From Candidatus Brachybacter algidus (GTDB lineage Bacteria; Bacteroidota; Bacteroidia; Chitinophagales; Saprospiraceae), in NCBI GenBank assembly GCA_016711705.1, contig JADJSK010000002.1, positions 310,001 through 374,000 on the forward strand: a stretch of DNA of 64,000 bases. The letters are read 5' to 3'. How positions within the stretch are numbered: the first letter of the stretch is position 1; each line of letters begins with the position of its first letter. Position numbers and translations under genes: made by a program. Positions 54,808-63,690 of this stretch are shown here, in pieces. Under the pieces are notes generated by a model that saw nothing but the letters and a program-made list of their open reading frames with translations, had not been told where the DNA came from and made no database searches.

Positions 54808-56412
54808 ATGCGAACGACTTTACTTAAGACCATTCAGAATTGTTACAAAAAAGCACTAAAAGAAAAAATAGATCAGGATCCGACTCTTTTTGATTCGTTG
54901 CAAAATGATGCGGCATTGCTTTCAAGGAGAAATGCCATCAGATCTCTAGGCTTGGGAGCAACGGGCTTGATCATCGGATCAAATTCAATCCTTGGAGATC
55001 ATGGAATCATTTCCTCCTTAACTCAGGATAATTCAAATCCGGTCATTGCCATCTTAGGTGGAGGAGTAGCAGGGCTGCATGCTGCCTGGACATTGCAAAA
55101 TAAAGGCATTCATGCTAAAGTATATGAGGCTTCTTCTAGAGCAGGAGGTCGGATGTTTACGCTACATAATCGATTTGGTCAAGGCCTGAATACTGAAGCC
55201 GGCGGAGAATTCCTGGATTCTGATCATGAAGATATGCTCGGACTAGCCAAACATTTCAACCTCCCATTGTTGGATGTTACGATGGATAAAACTGCTGAAG
55301 AAGAGATCATTTTCCATTATGACAATGTAAATTATTCACAGGAGGAAGCCGCTAAAGCCTTTGAGCCCATCGTCAAAACACTCATGGATGACAGGATTAA
55401 ATGTGGCGAAGATTATGATACACCTTATGCCGAATCGCTTGACAATACTTCCATGGATGAATATATTATGAAATTGAAATGCGATAAATGGTTGAAAGAA
55501 TTATTGCTGGCAGCTTATATCGGTGAATACGGACTGGAAGCCAGCGAACAATCATCCTTAAATTTCATTAGCTTTATTGGTTTCCCGAAAGATGGAAAAT
55601 TACCACTCTTTGGCGAAAGTGATGAACGATATAAAGTCATTGGAGGCAACCAACAGATTATTTATAAACTAGCAGAAGCACTTGGGGATAAAATAAAATT
55701 CCAAATGCAGGTCAAAGCAATTACGAAGAAAGGACGTCAATATATAATTGATTTCAATCAAGGTGAACCGGTAAAAGCAGACATCATTATTTGTGCGATT
55801 CCTTTCACAATCCTTAGAAACATCGACTTGAAGATACCGAACATCGACCCAATGAAAATGAAATCCATCAAAGAATTGGGTTATGGGCAGAATAATAAAT
55901 TGTTACTGGGGATGAAAGAGCGCGTCTGGAGATTCGGTGCCCGCCCTATGTTGGGTTATACTTATGATAAAATGGTCCATACGGGTTGGGACAACTCACA
56001 CATGCAGAACGAAAATATGGGTCCAGCAGGATACACTGTATTCCTTGGAGGAAATGATTCACTTGCACTTGCATCAAAGACCAAGGATGAAAATGGAAAA
56101 CGTAAACTTGATCAAGGCGTTTTGAACCAATATCTGGAAAGGATGGATAAGATATATGGTGGATTCAAATCTCATTATAACAATGATCATGAAGTCATCA
56201 CCTGGTCAGGCAATCCTTTGACTAAAGGTTCATATGCTGCTTATAAAGTAGGACAATGGAGTACCATCTCAGGTTTGGAAGCGGCTCCTTTGAGCGATAC
56301 TTTTTTATTCGCAGGAGAGCATTGCAGCAGTAATTTTCAAGGATTCATGAATGGTGCAGCGGAGACGGGTCGGGTAGCGGCGGAGACGGTGCTGGCTAAG
56401 ATGAAGAAATGA
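54808..56412 (+). CDS. Flavin monoamine oxidase family protein with Tat-like signal
   Basis: A 534-aa FAD-dependent amine oxidoreductase. Residues 39-60 (SRRNAIRSLGLGATGLIIG) form a twin-arginine-type segment, preceded by about 38 extra residues; the FAD motif AILGGGVAGLHAA is at 81-93 and the dinucleotide-binding YEASSRAGGRMFT follows. The C terminus has the second FAD contact (LFAGEHCSSNFQGFMNGAAETGR). Substrate unknown; amines or amino acids are usual. It is separated from the PUL by a terminator. AAAATTG heptamers follow its TGA after 12 bp. Confidence 0.88.
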   Translation: MRTTLLKTIQNCYKKALKEKIDQDPTLFDSLQNDAALLSRRNAIRSLGLGATGLIIGSNSILGDHGIISSLTQDNSNPVIAILGGGVAGLHAAWTLQNKGIHAKVYEASSRAGGRMFTLHNRFGQGLNTEAGGEFLDSDHEDMLGLAKHFNLPLLDVTMDKTAEEEIIFHYDNVNYSQEEAAKAFEPIVKTLMDDRIKCGEDYDTPYAESLDNTSMDEYIMKLKCDKWLKELLLAAYIGEYGLEASEQSSLNFISFIGFPKDGKLPLFGESDERYKVIGGNQQIIYKLAEALGDKIKFQMQVKAITKKGRQYIIDFNQGEPVKADIIICAIPFTILRNIDLKIPNIDPMKMKSIKELGYGQNNKLLLGMKERVWRFGARPMLGYTYDKMVHTGWDNSHMQNENMGPAGYTVFLGGNDSLALASKTKDENGKRKLDQGVLNQYLERMDKIYGGFKSHYNNDHEVITWSGNPLTKGSYAAYKVGQWSTISGLEAAPLSDTFLFAGEHCSSNFQGFMNGAAETGRVAAETVLAKMKK

Positions 56413-57008
56413 TGGAAGGGGAATTGAGAATTGAAAATTGAAAATTGAAAATGGGGCGAAGATTGGGCATTTGTGAAAAATTAAGTCAGTTGGCCAGTGC
56501 ACCAATGCAGCAGTGTACCAGTTTTTACAGGGTGTATTTTTTTACGTAAAACCTATAGTGCCAATACTCCAACACGCTAACCAAATGCCAAAGCGCAGCG
56601 ACCCAAAGACTAAAGACTATATTTAAATTATGAATGATAAATTATAAATTATAAATGGTGGCGGAGCAAGAATAAGATTGGCGAGCAGCGAGATGCGAGC
56701 AGCGAACAGTTGCGAAGATTGGACCTTTGAGAACAAGTTAGTCAGCTAGCCAGTGCACCAGTTAAACACTGCAGCAGTGCACCAGTTTTTACAGGATGTA
56801 TTTTTTTACGTAAAAGCTAAAGTGCCAATGCGCCAACACGCCAACACGCTATCCAAAGACCAAAGCACAGCGAACTAAAGACTAAAGCGCAGCTACCCCA
56901 ATGCAACTTTTCCTCAAACATATTTGTTAATCTACATTAATGAACCCGTTCAAATATCATATCTTCAATGATTTTTGATCAAAAAAACAAAAACGAGCTC
57001 TTTATTTT
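56413..57008. repeat. Gene-free stretch holding a duplicated 170-bp segment
   Basis: Two related segments (about 56455-56615 and 56725-56900) share GTCAGTTGGCCAGTGCACCA-type sequence, then CAGTTTTTACAGG, TATTTTTTTACGTAAAA, and CCAACACGC...CCAAAG...AAAGACTAAAG. AAAATTG and ATTATAA 7-bp repeats lie at their edges. No gene or RNA is seen. Confidence 0.82.
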
Positions 57009-57530
57009 ATGGACGAAAAAGCGTTATTTAAGTCATATCTTCAACTATTTACCCAAGCCGAGTTTCCACTTATATTAGCATACGATATAGATGAACCGGA
57101 ATCATTTTCAGATGATCCGCTTCCATTGCCGCTTTCACAACTGTTTGTGGCGGAAGATGAAGTGTTAGAAGGAAATGAAGATGATATAGATGCTTATAAT
57201 GAGTATGTTCCTGTAGTGCAATTTCGAATTAATAAAAATTACATCGCCTGCATTGTATGGAAAGCGACTCTTGGGAGTTACGAATTCATGCTCATCATTT
57301 ATGATAATGATGGCGGGATTCAGGAAACAGATTCTGTTGCTGGAACTTATTATGCTGCAGATCCAATGACTTACAAGATAGCAGAATTTTCATCTCCCTC
57401 GAGAGCAACCATCGTAGAAGGTAATATCCGATCAAAAGCTGAGGAGGCCGAAATTCCGGATACTCAAAAATTTATTTTAAACATCAGCGATATAGGCGAG
57501 ATCAACTACGCCATCGTTGGCAATATTTAA
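57009..57530 (+). CDS. Hypothetical protein upstream of rnr
   Basis: A 173-aa acidic cytoplasmic protein without signal or membrane segments. Predicted helix at the N terminus (LFKSYLQLFTQAEFPLIL) then mixed strands (VVQFRINKNYIACIVWKATLGSYEFMLIIYDNDG). The rnr ATG follows its stop after one base, so they are probably translationally coupled. I do not recognise the family. Confidence 0.8.
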   Translation: MDEKALFKSYLQLFTQAEFPLILAYDIDEPESFSDDPLPLPLSQLFVAEDEVLEGNEDDIDAYNEYVPVVQFRINKNYIACIVWKATLGSYEFMLIIYDNDGGIQETDSVAGTYYAADPMTYKIAEFSSPSRATIVEGNIRSKAEEAEIPDTQKFILNISDIGEINYAIVGNI

Positions 57531-57531
57531 T

Positions 57532-59691
57532 ATGTCAAAACATACACCAAAATCATTCAAAGGTCAGAAACTCAATTCAGCCGACCTTAAAATAGCGATC
57601 AACAGAACGCTTAAAAACCAAAATGGCGTAACATTTTCACCCGCCAAATTACTCAAAACACTCAAAATAAGCAATAGTAAGCCGGAAGTACTTTCCGCGC
57701 TTAATCAATTAAAGAAAGAGGGTAGAGTCAAAGAAACTGCTGATGAAATGTTTCAGGGCATCAATAATTTTGTGGCAAAAGCAAGATCCTTCATCGGAAA
57801 AGTAGATATGACACGCACAGGTGCTGCTTATATAATCATCGATGGTAAGGAATCCGATGTATATGTAGGTCCACGAGATCTGAATGGCGCCATGGACGGC
57901 GATACAGTTGAAGTTTTAATATCACCAAAAGTAGGACGAAGAAGGGCAGACGGAAGAGTTGCCCGTGTCGTGAAAAGAGGACGGGAAATATACATGGGTA
58001 AGATCTTTGTAAATAAGAAATACAATGTCGTCAGCCCATATAAAGCCCCTCAGGGTTTTGAAATATTCGTCTTCCATGAAGACTTAAATGGAGCTGAAGA
58101 CGGAGATATAGTTACAGTTAGAGTTACTTCATGGCCTACCGGTAAAAACCGGATGATCAAAGGAACCATCACAGAAGTTCTTGGCCAGGAGAATTCATCT
58201 GACATGGAGATGAAGTCCATTCTGATCGGACAAGGATTCGATCTCCAGTTTGGCAAGGAAGCAATGGCTGAAGCTGACCGAATTCCATCCAATATTTCAG
58301 AACAAGAGATCGCTCTTCGAAGAGATATGAGGGAGACTATGACGCTGACCATCGATCCATTTAATGCGAAAGATTTTGACGATGCACTTTCTTATAAGGA
58401 ATTGGAAAATGGTCAAGTCGAGATCGGAGTGCACATCGCTGATGTATCACATTACTTGAAGCCGGATGGACCTTTGGATAGAGAAGCATTTGAGCGCAGT
58501 ACATCAGTATATCTGGTAGACAGAGTGCTGCCTATGCTTCCTGAGAAACTTTCGAATGAATTATGTTCATTAAGGCCTCACGAGGATAAATTAACCTTCT
58601 CTGCCGTCTACATCTTTGATAGCAAATTTAAGATCATTAATGAATGGTATGGTAAGACTATAACTCATAGTAATAGAAGGTTTACTTACGAGGAGGCACA
58701 ACATATCCTGGAAGGAAATGAAGGTGATTTTGCCCATGAATTAAATAAGATGAATGAGATCGCCAAAAAGTTGCGTGATGCACGCTATGCAAATGGTGCT
58801 ATTTCGTTTGAATCTGATGAAGTCCAGTTTAGACTGGATGAACATGGTGTTCCAATAGAGCTCTTTGTAAAGGAAAGAAAGGAAGCGCATATGTTGGTAG
58901 AAGACTTTATGTTACTCGCCAACAGAACTGTTGCTGAATACATGAAGAAGAAAGGCACCTCAGGCGAAATTCCTTTTGTATACAGGGTGCACGACCAACC
59001 GAATGAAGAAAAGTTGAACGACTTTGCCTTATACGCCGCAGAACTTGGTTTTAAAATGGATCTAAGTACTCCAAAATCAATAGCTAATTCATTCAATGAT
59101 CTTGCCAAGAGATCAGAAGAAGATGAAGCCTTGAAACTCATCACTCCGCTTGCGATCAGGACAATGTCCAAAGCTATTTATACGACAGATAATATAGGGC
59201 ATTACGGATTGGCTTTTGAGAATTATACACATTTTACCTCGCCGATCAGAAGGTACAGTGATGTATTATCGCATAGAATTTTGTATAAAAATCTTGGAGA
59301 TGCTATTTTTAGAGAAGACAAGGCAAAGCTTGAAATAAAGTGCAAGCATATCTCGGCTCAAGAGCGCAAAGCAATGGATGCTGAGCGAGAATCTATTAAA
59401 TATAAACAGGTCGAATTTATGGCCAAATATGTCGGAGAAGAATTTGATGGCATTGTTTCCGGGTTGCATGACAAAGGCATCTTTGTAGAAATTATCACTA
59501 CAAGATGTGAAGGCATGGTACGATTTGATCAGTTCACTGAACCATTTATTTTAGATGAAACCAAGCACAAAGCTATTGGAAGACGTAGTGGTCAAATTAT
59601 TAAAATGGGAGACAAGATTAGAATAAAAGTTTTGGATGCCGATCTTGATAAACGTCAATTGGAGTTCGGTTTGGCTTCTGAAGTTGAGTAA
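57532..59691 (+). CDS. rnr: Exoribonuclease R
   Basis: A 719-aa 3'-5' exoribonuclease. N-terminal helix-turn-helix and cold-shock domains (ARSFIGKVDMTRTGAAYIII, YVGPRDLNGAMDGD) precede the RNB catalytic domain with TIDPFNAKDFDDALSY near 274, whose aspartates bind Mg2+, and HFTSPIRRYSDVLSHR. The C-terminal S1 domain has FDGIVSGLHDKGIFVEI. The start is the ATG giving MSKHTPKSF; an in-frame TTG five codons upstream lies inside the preceding gene. Confidence 0.95.
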   Translation: MSKHTPKSFKGQKLNSADLKIAINRTLKNQNGVTFSPAKLLKTLKISNSKPEVLSALNQLKKEGRVKETADEMFQGINNFVAKARSFIGKVDMTRTGAAYIIIDGKESDVYVGPRDLNGAMDGDTVEVLISPKVGRRRADGRVARVVKRGREIYMGKIFVNKKYNVVSPYKAPQGFEIFVFHEDLNGAEDGDIVTVRVTSWPTGKNRMIKGTITEVLGQENSSDMEMKSILIGQGFDLQFGKEAMAEADRIPSNISEQEIALRRDMRETMTLTIDPFNAKDFDDALSYKELENGQVEIGVHIADVSHYLKPDGPLDREAFERSTSVYLVDRVLPMLPEKLSNELCSLRPHEDKLTFSAVYIFDSKFKIINEWYGKTITHSNRRFTYEEAQHILEGNEGDFAHELNKMNEIAKKLRDARYANGAISFESDEVQFRLDEHGVPIELFVKERKEAHMLVEDFMLLANRTVAEYMKKKGTSGEIPFVYRVHDQPNEEKLNDFALYAAELGFKMDLSTPKSIANSFNDLAKRSEEDEALKLITPLAIRTMSKAIYTTDNIGHYGLAFENYTHFTSPIRRYSDVLSHRILYKNLGDAIFREDKAKLEIKCKHISAQERKAMDAERESIKYKQVEFMAKYVGEEFDGIVSGLHDKGIFVEIITTRCEGMVRFDQFTEPFILDETKHKAIGRRSGQIIKMGDKIRIKVLDADLDKRQLEFGLASEVE

Positions 59692-59741
59692 GGATGTATT
59701 GGTTAGACAAACTCCAAACAACAAACTTCAAACAAACATTC

Positions 59742-60050
59742 TTAAAGTTTCTCCAGTTGTCTGAAAACAGAAACAAGTGATTTCCCTTTCTCAGTGAGTG
59801 AGTATTCGATGTGTAATGGTTTTTCTTTAATGACAACTTTGTTCAGGAGATCTGCTTCTTGTAATTCCTTTAATGCAATTGATAAAGTCTGTTTATTTGA
59901 TGATTCTATTGTGCGCAATAAATAACTGAAACGCACTGGTGAATCCAACGTAAGTCTAAAGATCTCAGGTTTCCATTTTCCTGAGAGCATTTTCAGAAGT
60001 CCTTGGGCAGGACATGTTTCCTCTTCTAAGTTGTTAATATGTATGGTCAT
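59742..60050 (-). CDS. HxlR-family transcriptional regulator
   Basis: A 102-aa winged-helix protein: CPAQGLLKMLSGKWKPEIFRL with Cys13, RFSYLLRTIESSNKQTLSIALKELQEADLL as the recognition region, and HIEYSLTEKGKSLV as the wing. Cys13 is at the position used for redox sensing in HypR-type members. It is divergent from the DsbA-like lipoprotein gene with a 169-bp shared control region, so it probably controls that gene. Confidence 0.92.
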   Translation of the reverse strand: MTIHINNLEEETCPAQGLLKMLSGKWKPEIFRLTLDSPVRFSYLLRTIESSNKQTLSIALKELQEADLLNKVVIKEKPLHIEYSLTEKGKSLVSVFRQLEKL

Positions 60051-60219
60051 GTTTTTCTGACTAATTGCCGGTTAAGAATAATATACCGACCTTTGTATTT
60101 TAAAATAAACTGGATATTTCGAAAAGAGCATAATTGTTAATGCTGTAAAAGATACAATTAAAACTGCAATTCAATGTTAAACCAGTATAAGATCAAAAAG
60201 TTAATTAACGGACATTAAA

Positions 60220-61206
60220 ATGAAATACATAAATACCCTATTTTTTATTATAGTCACAGCAGCTTTGTTGAGCTGCTCAGCTCAAAACATAACTAACATG
60301 GACAAAAATAATCCACTACTATGCGATCCCGATTCAGGAATTTGCGAAATTCCAACAGCAAAAAATGAGTTTGAAAAATCTGCAGTTAAGGCTTCCGATA
60401 AATCTGTTCGTATCCTGTATTTTACTGATCCTATTTGTTCATCATGTTGGGGAATAGAGCCGCAATTAAGGAAGCTTAAATTGGAATATGGTGAGCACTT
60501 AAAAATTGAGTATCATATGGGCGGCTTATTACCTGATTGGAAATATAACAGTGGGGGGATAAGTAAACCTTCAGATGTAGCACATCACTGGGATGAGGTC
60601 AGCGCGCATTATAACATGCCCATAGATGGAGATGTATGGTTGGAAGATCCATTAGATTCCTCCTTTCCGCCTTCAATTGCCTTCAAGGCTGCTCAGATGC
60701 AAGATGAAACCAAAGCAATTGTGTTTCTGAGGATTCTTCGTGAGATGGTTTTCCTTGAGAAAAAGAATATAACTAAATGGGAGCACATGAAAACGGCAGC
60801 TGAAAAGTCCGATTTGGATGTGGATGTTTTAAAAAATAACTACGAAAATGATGCGGAGAAATTATTCCGTGCAGATCTTAATTTGGCTGCCAAGATGGGT
60901 GTGCGTGGTTTTCCTTCAGTATTTATCATGAATGAAGAAGGTGGGCAGGAATTCGTTTACGGCTTTAAACCATACTCCTTATACGAAAATGCAATTGCTA
61001 AAATATTCCCTAAAATCAAAAAAGCAACCTACGAAAAGACATGGAATTTCCTGTTTTCAAAGTATCCTACACTTACTACCAGAGAATTTGCTGAGCTTAT
61101 GGAATTGTCAATTCGGGAAAGTGAATCGCAGCTTGAAAAAATTAATGTTGAAGAAAAAATTGTGAAGTTTGATACCAAAAATGGTCCACTCTGGAAGGTA
61201 ATTTAA
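60220..61206 (+). CDS. DsbA/FrnE-like thioredoxin-fold lipoprotein
   Basis: A 328-aa protein with a lipobox (LLSC, Cys19) and a thioredoxin fold with redox pair Cys73-Ser-Ser-Cys76 (DPICSSCWG) and cis-Pro in VRGFPSVFI. Cys35 and Cys42 lie in the N-terminal linker. The helical insertion (IAFKAAQMQDETKAIVFLR) is as in FrnE and YjbH/SpxH proteins. Membrane anchoring differs from cytoplasmic YjbH, so it is probably a periplasmic dithiol oxidoreductase. A C-terminal extension of about 80 residues is unassigned. Confidence 0.86.
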   Translation: MKYINTLFFIIVTAALLSCSAQNITNMDKNNPLLCDPDSGICEIPTAKNEFEKSAVKASDKSVRILYFTDPICSSCWGIEPQLRKLKLEYGEHLKIEYHMGGLLPDWKYNSGGISKPSDVAHHWDEVSAHYNMPIDGDVWLEDPLDSSFPPSIAFKAAQMQDETKAIVFLRILREMVFLEKKNITKWEHMKTAAEKSDLDVDVLKNNYENDAEKLFRADLNLAAKMGVRGFPSVFIMNEEGGQEFVYGFKPYSLYENAIAKIFPKIKKATYEKTWNFLFSKYPTLTTREFAELMELSIRESESQLEKINVEEKIVKFDTKNGPLWKVI

Positions 61207-61393
61207 TAGTTGTTAATTAAGAGATATTCCCCTCTTGAGGGCAGGGTCATTCAGTTCTAATTAATCGTTATGTGTAAATTGTTGAATATCAACAATTCCA
61301 AAAGAAGATGAAAAAAAAGTCGCAACTTCCCCTCTGGAGGCTTGCCCGACAAGGAAGGCGGGGGTACGCAAAGCGGGGGGTGGCATTTGATAT
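61207..61393. other. Intergenic G/C-rich repeat fragments
   Basis: CCCCTCTTGAGGG near 61230 and CCCCTCTGGAGG near 61329 resemble the G/C element of the 165-bp repeats. A G-rich stretch (GGAAGGCGGGGG...AAAGCGGGGGG) follows. No gene is visible. Confidence 0.6.
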
Positions 61394-61709
61394 GGATTAT
61401 TTGATAAAATGAACCCTTGAGTAGGTTATTGGACACAAAGTTTTAATGATTCGCTCGTTCCTCGCTGTGTCTTTTCTCGGTTATTCAAATTTGAAAGCGA
61501 GCTTTCATTTGAGAAATGTAGTTGTTGTTTTCAATTTAGGATTAAAAATGAGGGATTATTTGGTTAAATGAACCCTTTGGTGGGGGATTTGACACAAAGT
61601 TTTAATGATTCGCTCGTTCCTCGCTGTGTCTTTTCTCAATTATTCAAATTTGAAAGCAAGCTTTCATTTGAATAATCGAGAAAATCCACTTTGAATCATT
61701 AAAACTTTG
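61394..61709. repeat. Two direct 159-bp repeats plus an inverted fragment next to tRNA-Ser
   Basis: Units start with GGATTATTTG at 61394 and 61553. Each contains CAAAGTTTTAATGATTC (61436-61452 and 61595-61611) and a hairpin-forming CAAATTTGAAAGC...GCTTTCATTTG. A single inverted copy, GAATCATTAAAACTTTG, lies at 61693-61709, 1 bp before the tRNA gene. Non-coding. Confidence 0.9.
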
Positions 61710-61710
61710 C

Positions 61711-61797
61711 GGAGAGTTAGGGATTCGAACCCTAGAAGCCCTTTTGGAGCTTACACGCTTTCCAAGCGTGCGCCTTCGACCGCTCGGCCAACTCTCC
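61711..61797 (-). tRNA. tRNA-Ser (anticodon GGA)
   Basis: An 87-nt minus-strand gene with acceptor arms GGAGAGT/ACTCTCC, D arm GCCGAGCGGTC, anticodon stem CACGC/GCGTG enclosing TTGGAAA (anticodon GGA), a long variable arm typical of serine tRNA, and T loop GGTTCGAATCC. CCA is not encoded. A weak -7-like box (TACTTTCG) lies upstream on the minus strand. Confidence 0.97.
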
Positions 61798-61906
61798 TTT
61801 GAATGGAGTGCGAAAGTAGTAAATTTTATTTATTTTCGTCAAAAATTATAGACAATCTGAAAACATACCTCCATCTCATTTCTTTAAATACAAAATATCT
61901 GATTTT

Positions 61907-62322
61907 ATGGATCTGAATATATCTACACCGGGACTCATCTTTCCTTCTATCTCCTTTCTGCTGATAGCCTATTCCAATAGGTTTCTTGCCATTGCTCAAT
62001 TGATTCGGGATCTGAAAAACAAGTTCAGTGAGAAAAAGGAAACTATCCTTATAAAACAGATTAAAAATCTACGTTATAGACTTAAACTTATCCGTTGGAT
62101 GCAAGGTGTTGCTGTATTCGGTATGCTGCTTGCATTACTGTCTATTATGACACTTTACTTAGAATATATGAGCCTCGGCAATATTTTTTTATACTCTCTG
62201 CCATATCAGTTACTACTTCTCTTTCTATTGCACTTGTAGAAATAATGTCTTCAGGAAAAGCATTTGATTTAGAATTAGAAGACATCCAAGACCACTTAAA
62301 GGAGAAAAAAAAGTATCTGTAG
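61907..62322 (+). pseudogene. DUF2721 membrane protein, frameshifted
   Basis: The N-terminal part (MDLNISTPGLIFPSISFLLIAYSNRFLAIA) and middle (RYRLKLIRWMQGVAVFGMLLALLS) match DUF2721, a family of small membrane proteins of unknown function. At a seven-T run (62184-62190) the frame is lost; with eight T the protein would continue NIFFILSAISVTTSLSIAL and end ...DHLKEKKKYL, as the family expects. This may be a real mutation, a slippage-controlled gene, or a one-base sequencing error. Confidence 0.85.
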
Positions 62323-62776
62323 AGAATTCCTCTAGGCACAATTCAAGGAAATTGGAGATTTTAGTTATTATTATTAAAGTTTCATCGTTAGAATTGAAAC
62401 TCAAATAATATTGCTATAACTAAATCAGAAATCAGAAATCGGAAATTAGAATGAAGTTCCGATGGTTCCCAAAGAAATGGTTTATGATTTTTTAGTGTTT
62501 TCTTATGATGGTAAAATCCTCCCCGATCTCATAAAAGATCGGAAAGAATTTTATTAAAGCTTTCCCTAAAAAATTAGGTCAATATAAGTGCAAATAATTT
62601 TGGTGGTCAGAGTTACTAACAGAGCCCTAAAAAATGAACGTGGTGAAATAATGAATTTAATAATTGCCAAAATACCTCATTGTATCAAAGTGCTTGATTT
62701 TAAACACTTTATGAAATATTTCGTCAAATATATTCATAAATTCGAATCTTGTATATTTTTGCTAAAACTTTAACAT
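62323..62776. other. Gene-free stretch with an inverted head-plus-tail repeat
   Basis: Around 62425-62475, AGAAATC heptamers precede TAGAATGAAGTTCCGATGG, which is the reverse complement of the head motif found at 11.0, 31.5 and 46.0 kb. A 61-codon open frame further right has no family signature and is not called. GATCTCATAAAAGATC near 62524 is a short hairpin. Confidence 0.65.
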
Positions 62777-63474
62777 TTAGAATCTAAAGCGATCCTTCTT
62801 GTTTTTTAGTCCACCTACCTTCCATTTGACGCCTACACCAAAATTGTATAGATTGGGAAATATATCAAAACTGTAAACTTTACGTAAAGGATAAGCTGCT
62901 GTAATATCAATTCCAAATTGCACCCTGTCTCCATAAATCACACCCCCTGAGAATCCCGCATAGTCAAAATAAGTATTTGATAGCCCAAAGCGCTTACAAA
63001 TTGGCCTATATATTTTGGTGAGAAATAAATGCCCAACTTGTCAGTAGGATGAATTGAAGCATGCACAGGTATTTGAAAATCATAATAATAAAAGAAAAAA
63101 GTATTGAATCCAATTCCTGTAGCCATTGCAAACATTGATTCCTGATCACCTAGAAATTGATATTTTGTTTCAAGTCCGATTTGCCCAAAAGTACTTAGAT
63201 TAATTCCTGCATCCAATTTTTCTGTTATGCCATACTTACCTGTATATTGGATATAAGGCACAGTAAAATTTTTCTTTTCCTTATCCGCCACCTGCGCTAT
63301 GGCATTAATCACGCCGTAAGGATAATATAGATTGAGGCCTATTTCACCTGTTCCTTTTTCCACAGTTCTGGCAGTCTGCATGCTGCTGTACGAACCGCAT
63401 GAAGTCAATAGGATTGAAAAAATAAGAAGTGCAAAGGGTCCTCCTTGCGAAAATAGTTTTGTTTGATTTCTCAT
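62777..63474 (-). pseudogene. Outer-membrane beta-barrel lipoprotein gene with a 3' frameshift
   Basis: The N terminus has a lipobox (LTSCGSYSSMQTART) and barrel-like strands (EIGLNLYYPYGVINAI, LDAGINLSTFGQIGLETKY). In frame it stops soon after SPKYIGQF. In the neighbouring frame coding clearly continues (FGLSNTYFDYAGFSGGVIY, RVQFGIDITAAYPL, NLYNFGVGVKWKVGG) to RFRF and a TAA at 62777-62779. The shift lies near 63010-63017, an AAAATATATAG stretch. It is either a disrupted gene or an assembly error. Confidence 0.85.
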
Positions 63475-63572
63475 TAGATGTGCTGCATTAAGATAATTAT
63501 CAAATGCGAATTTAAATGATATTTGTTTAAACGAGCGTAATGTAACGCTGCTAGTTATTGAAAGGTTAAATG

Positions 63573-63690
63573 TGAGGAGGTGAGGAGGTGAGGAGGTGAG
63601 GAGGTGAGGAGGTGAGGAGGTGAGAAGGTGAGGAGGCCGGGTGATAGGGTGATCAGGTGATCAGGTGATTTGGCGATCAGGTGATTGGGT
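63573..63690. repeat. Octamer arrays (GTGAGGAG)n and (AGGTGATC)n
   Basis: About seven GTGAGGAG units pass into GGGTGATA and CAGGTGAT units with an 8-bp period. Each unit carries TGA on the plus strand. Confidence 0.93.

Noticed and set aside
61394..61797. Integrated element attachment site at tRNA-Ser
   Set aside because: No integrase, and no duplication of the tRNA 3' end was seen.
62588..62773. 61-codon open frame
   Set aside because: AT-rich, no recognisable family or ribosome-binding context, in a spacer with repeats.
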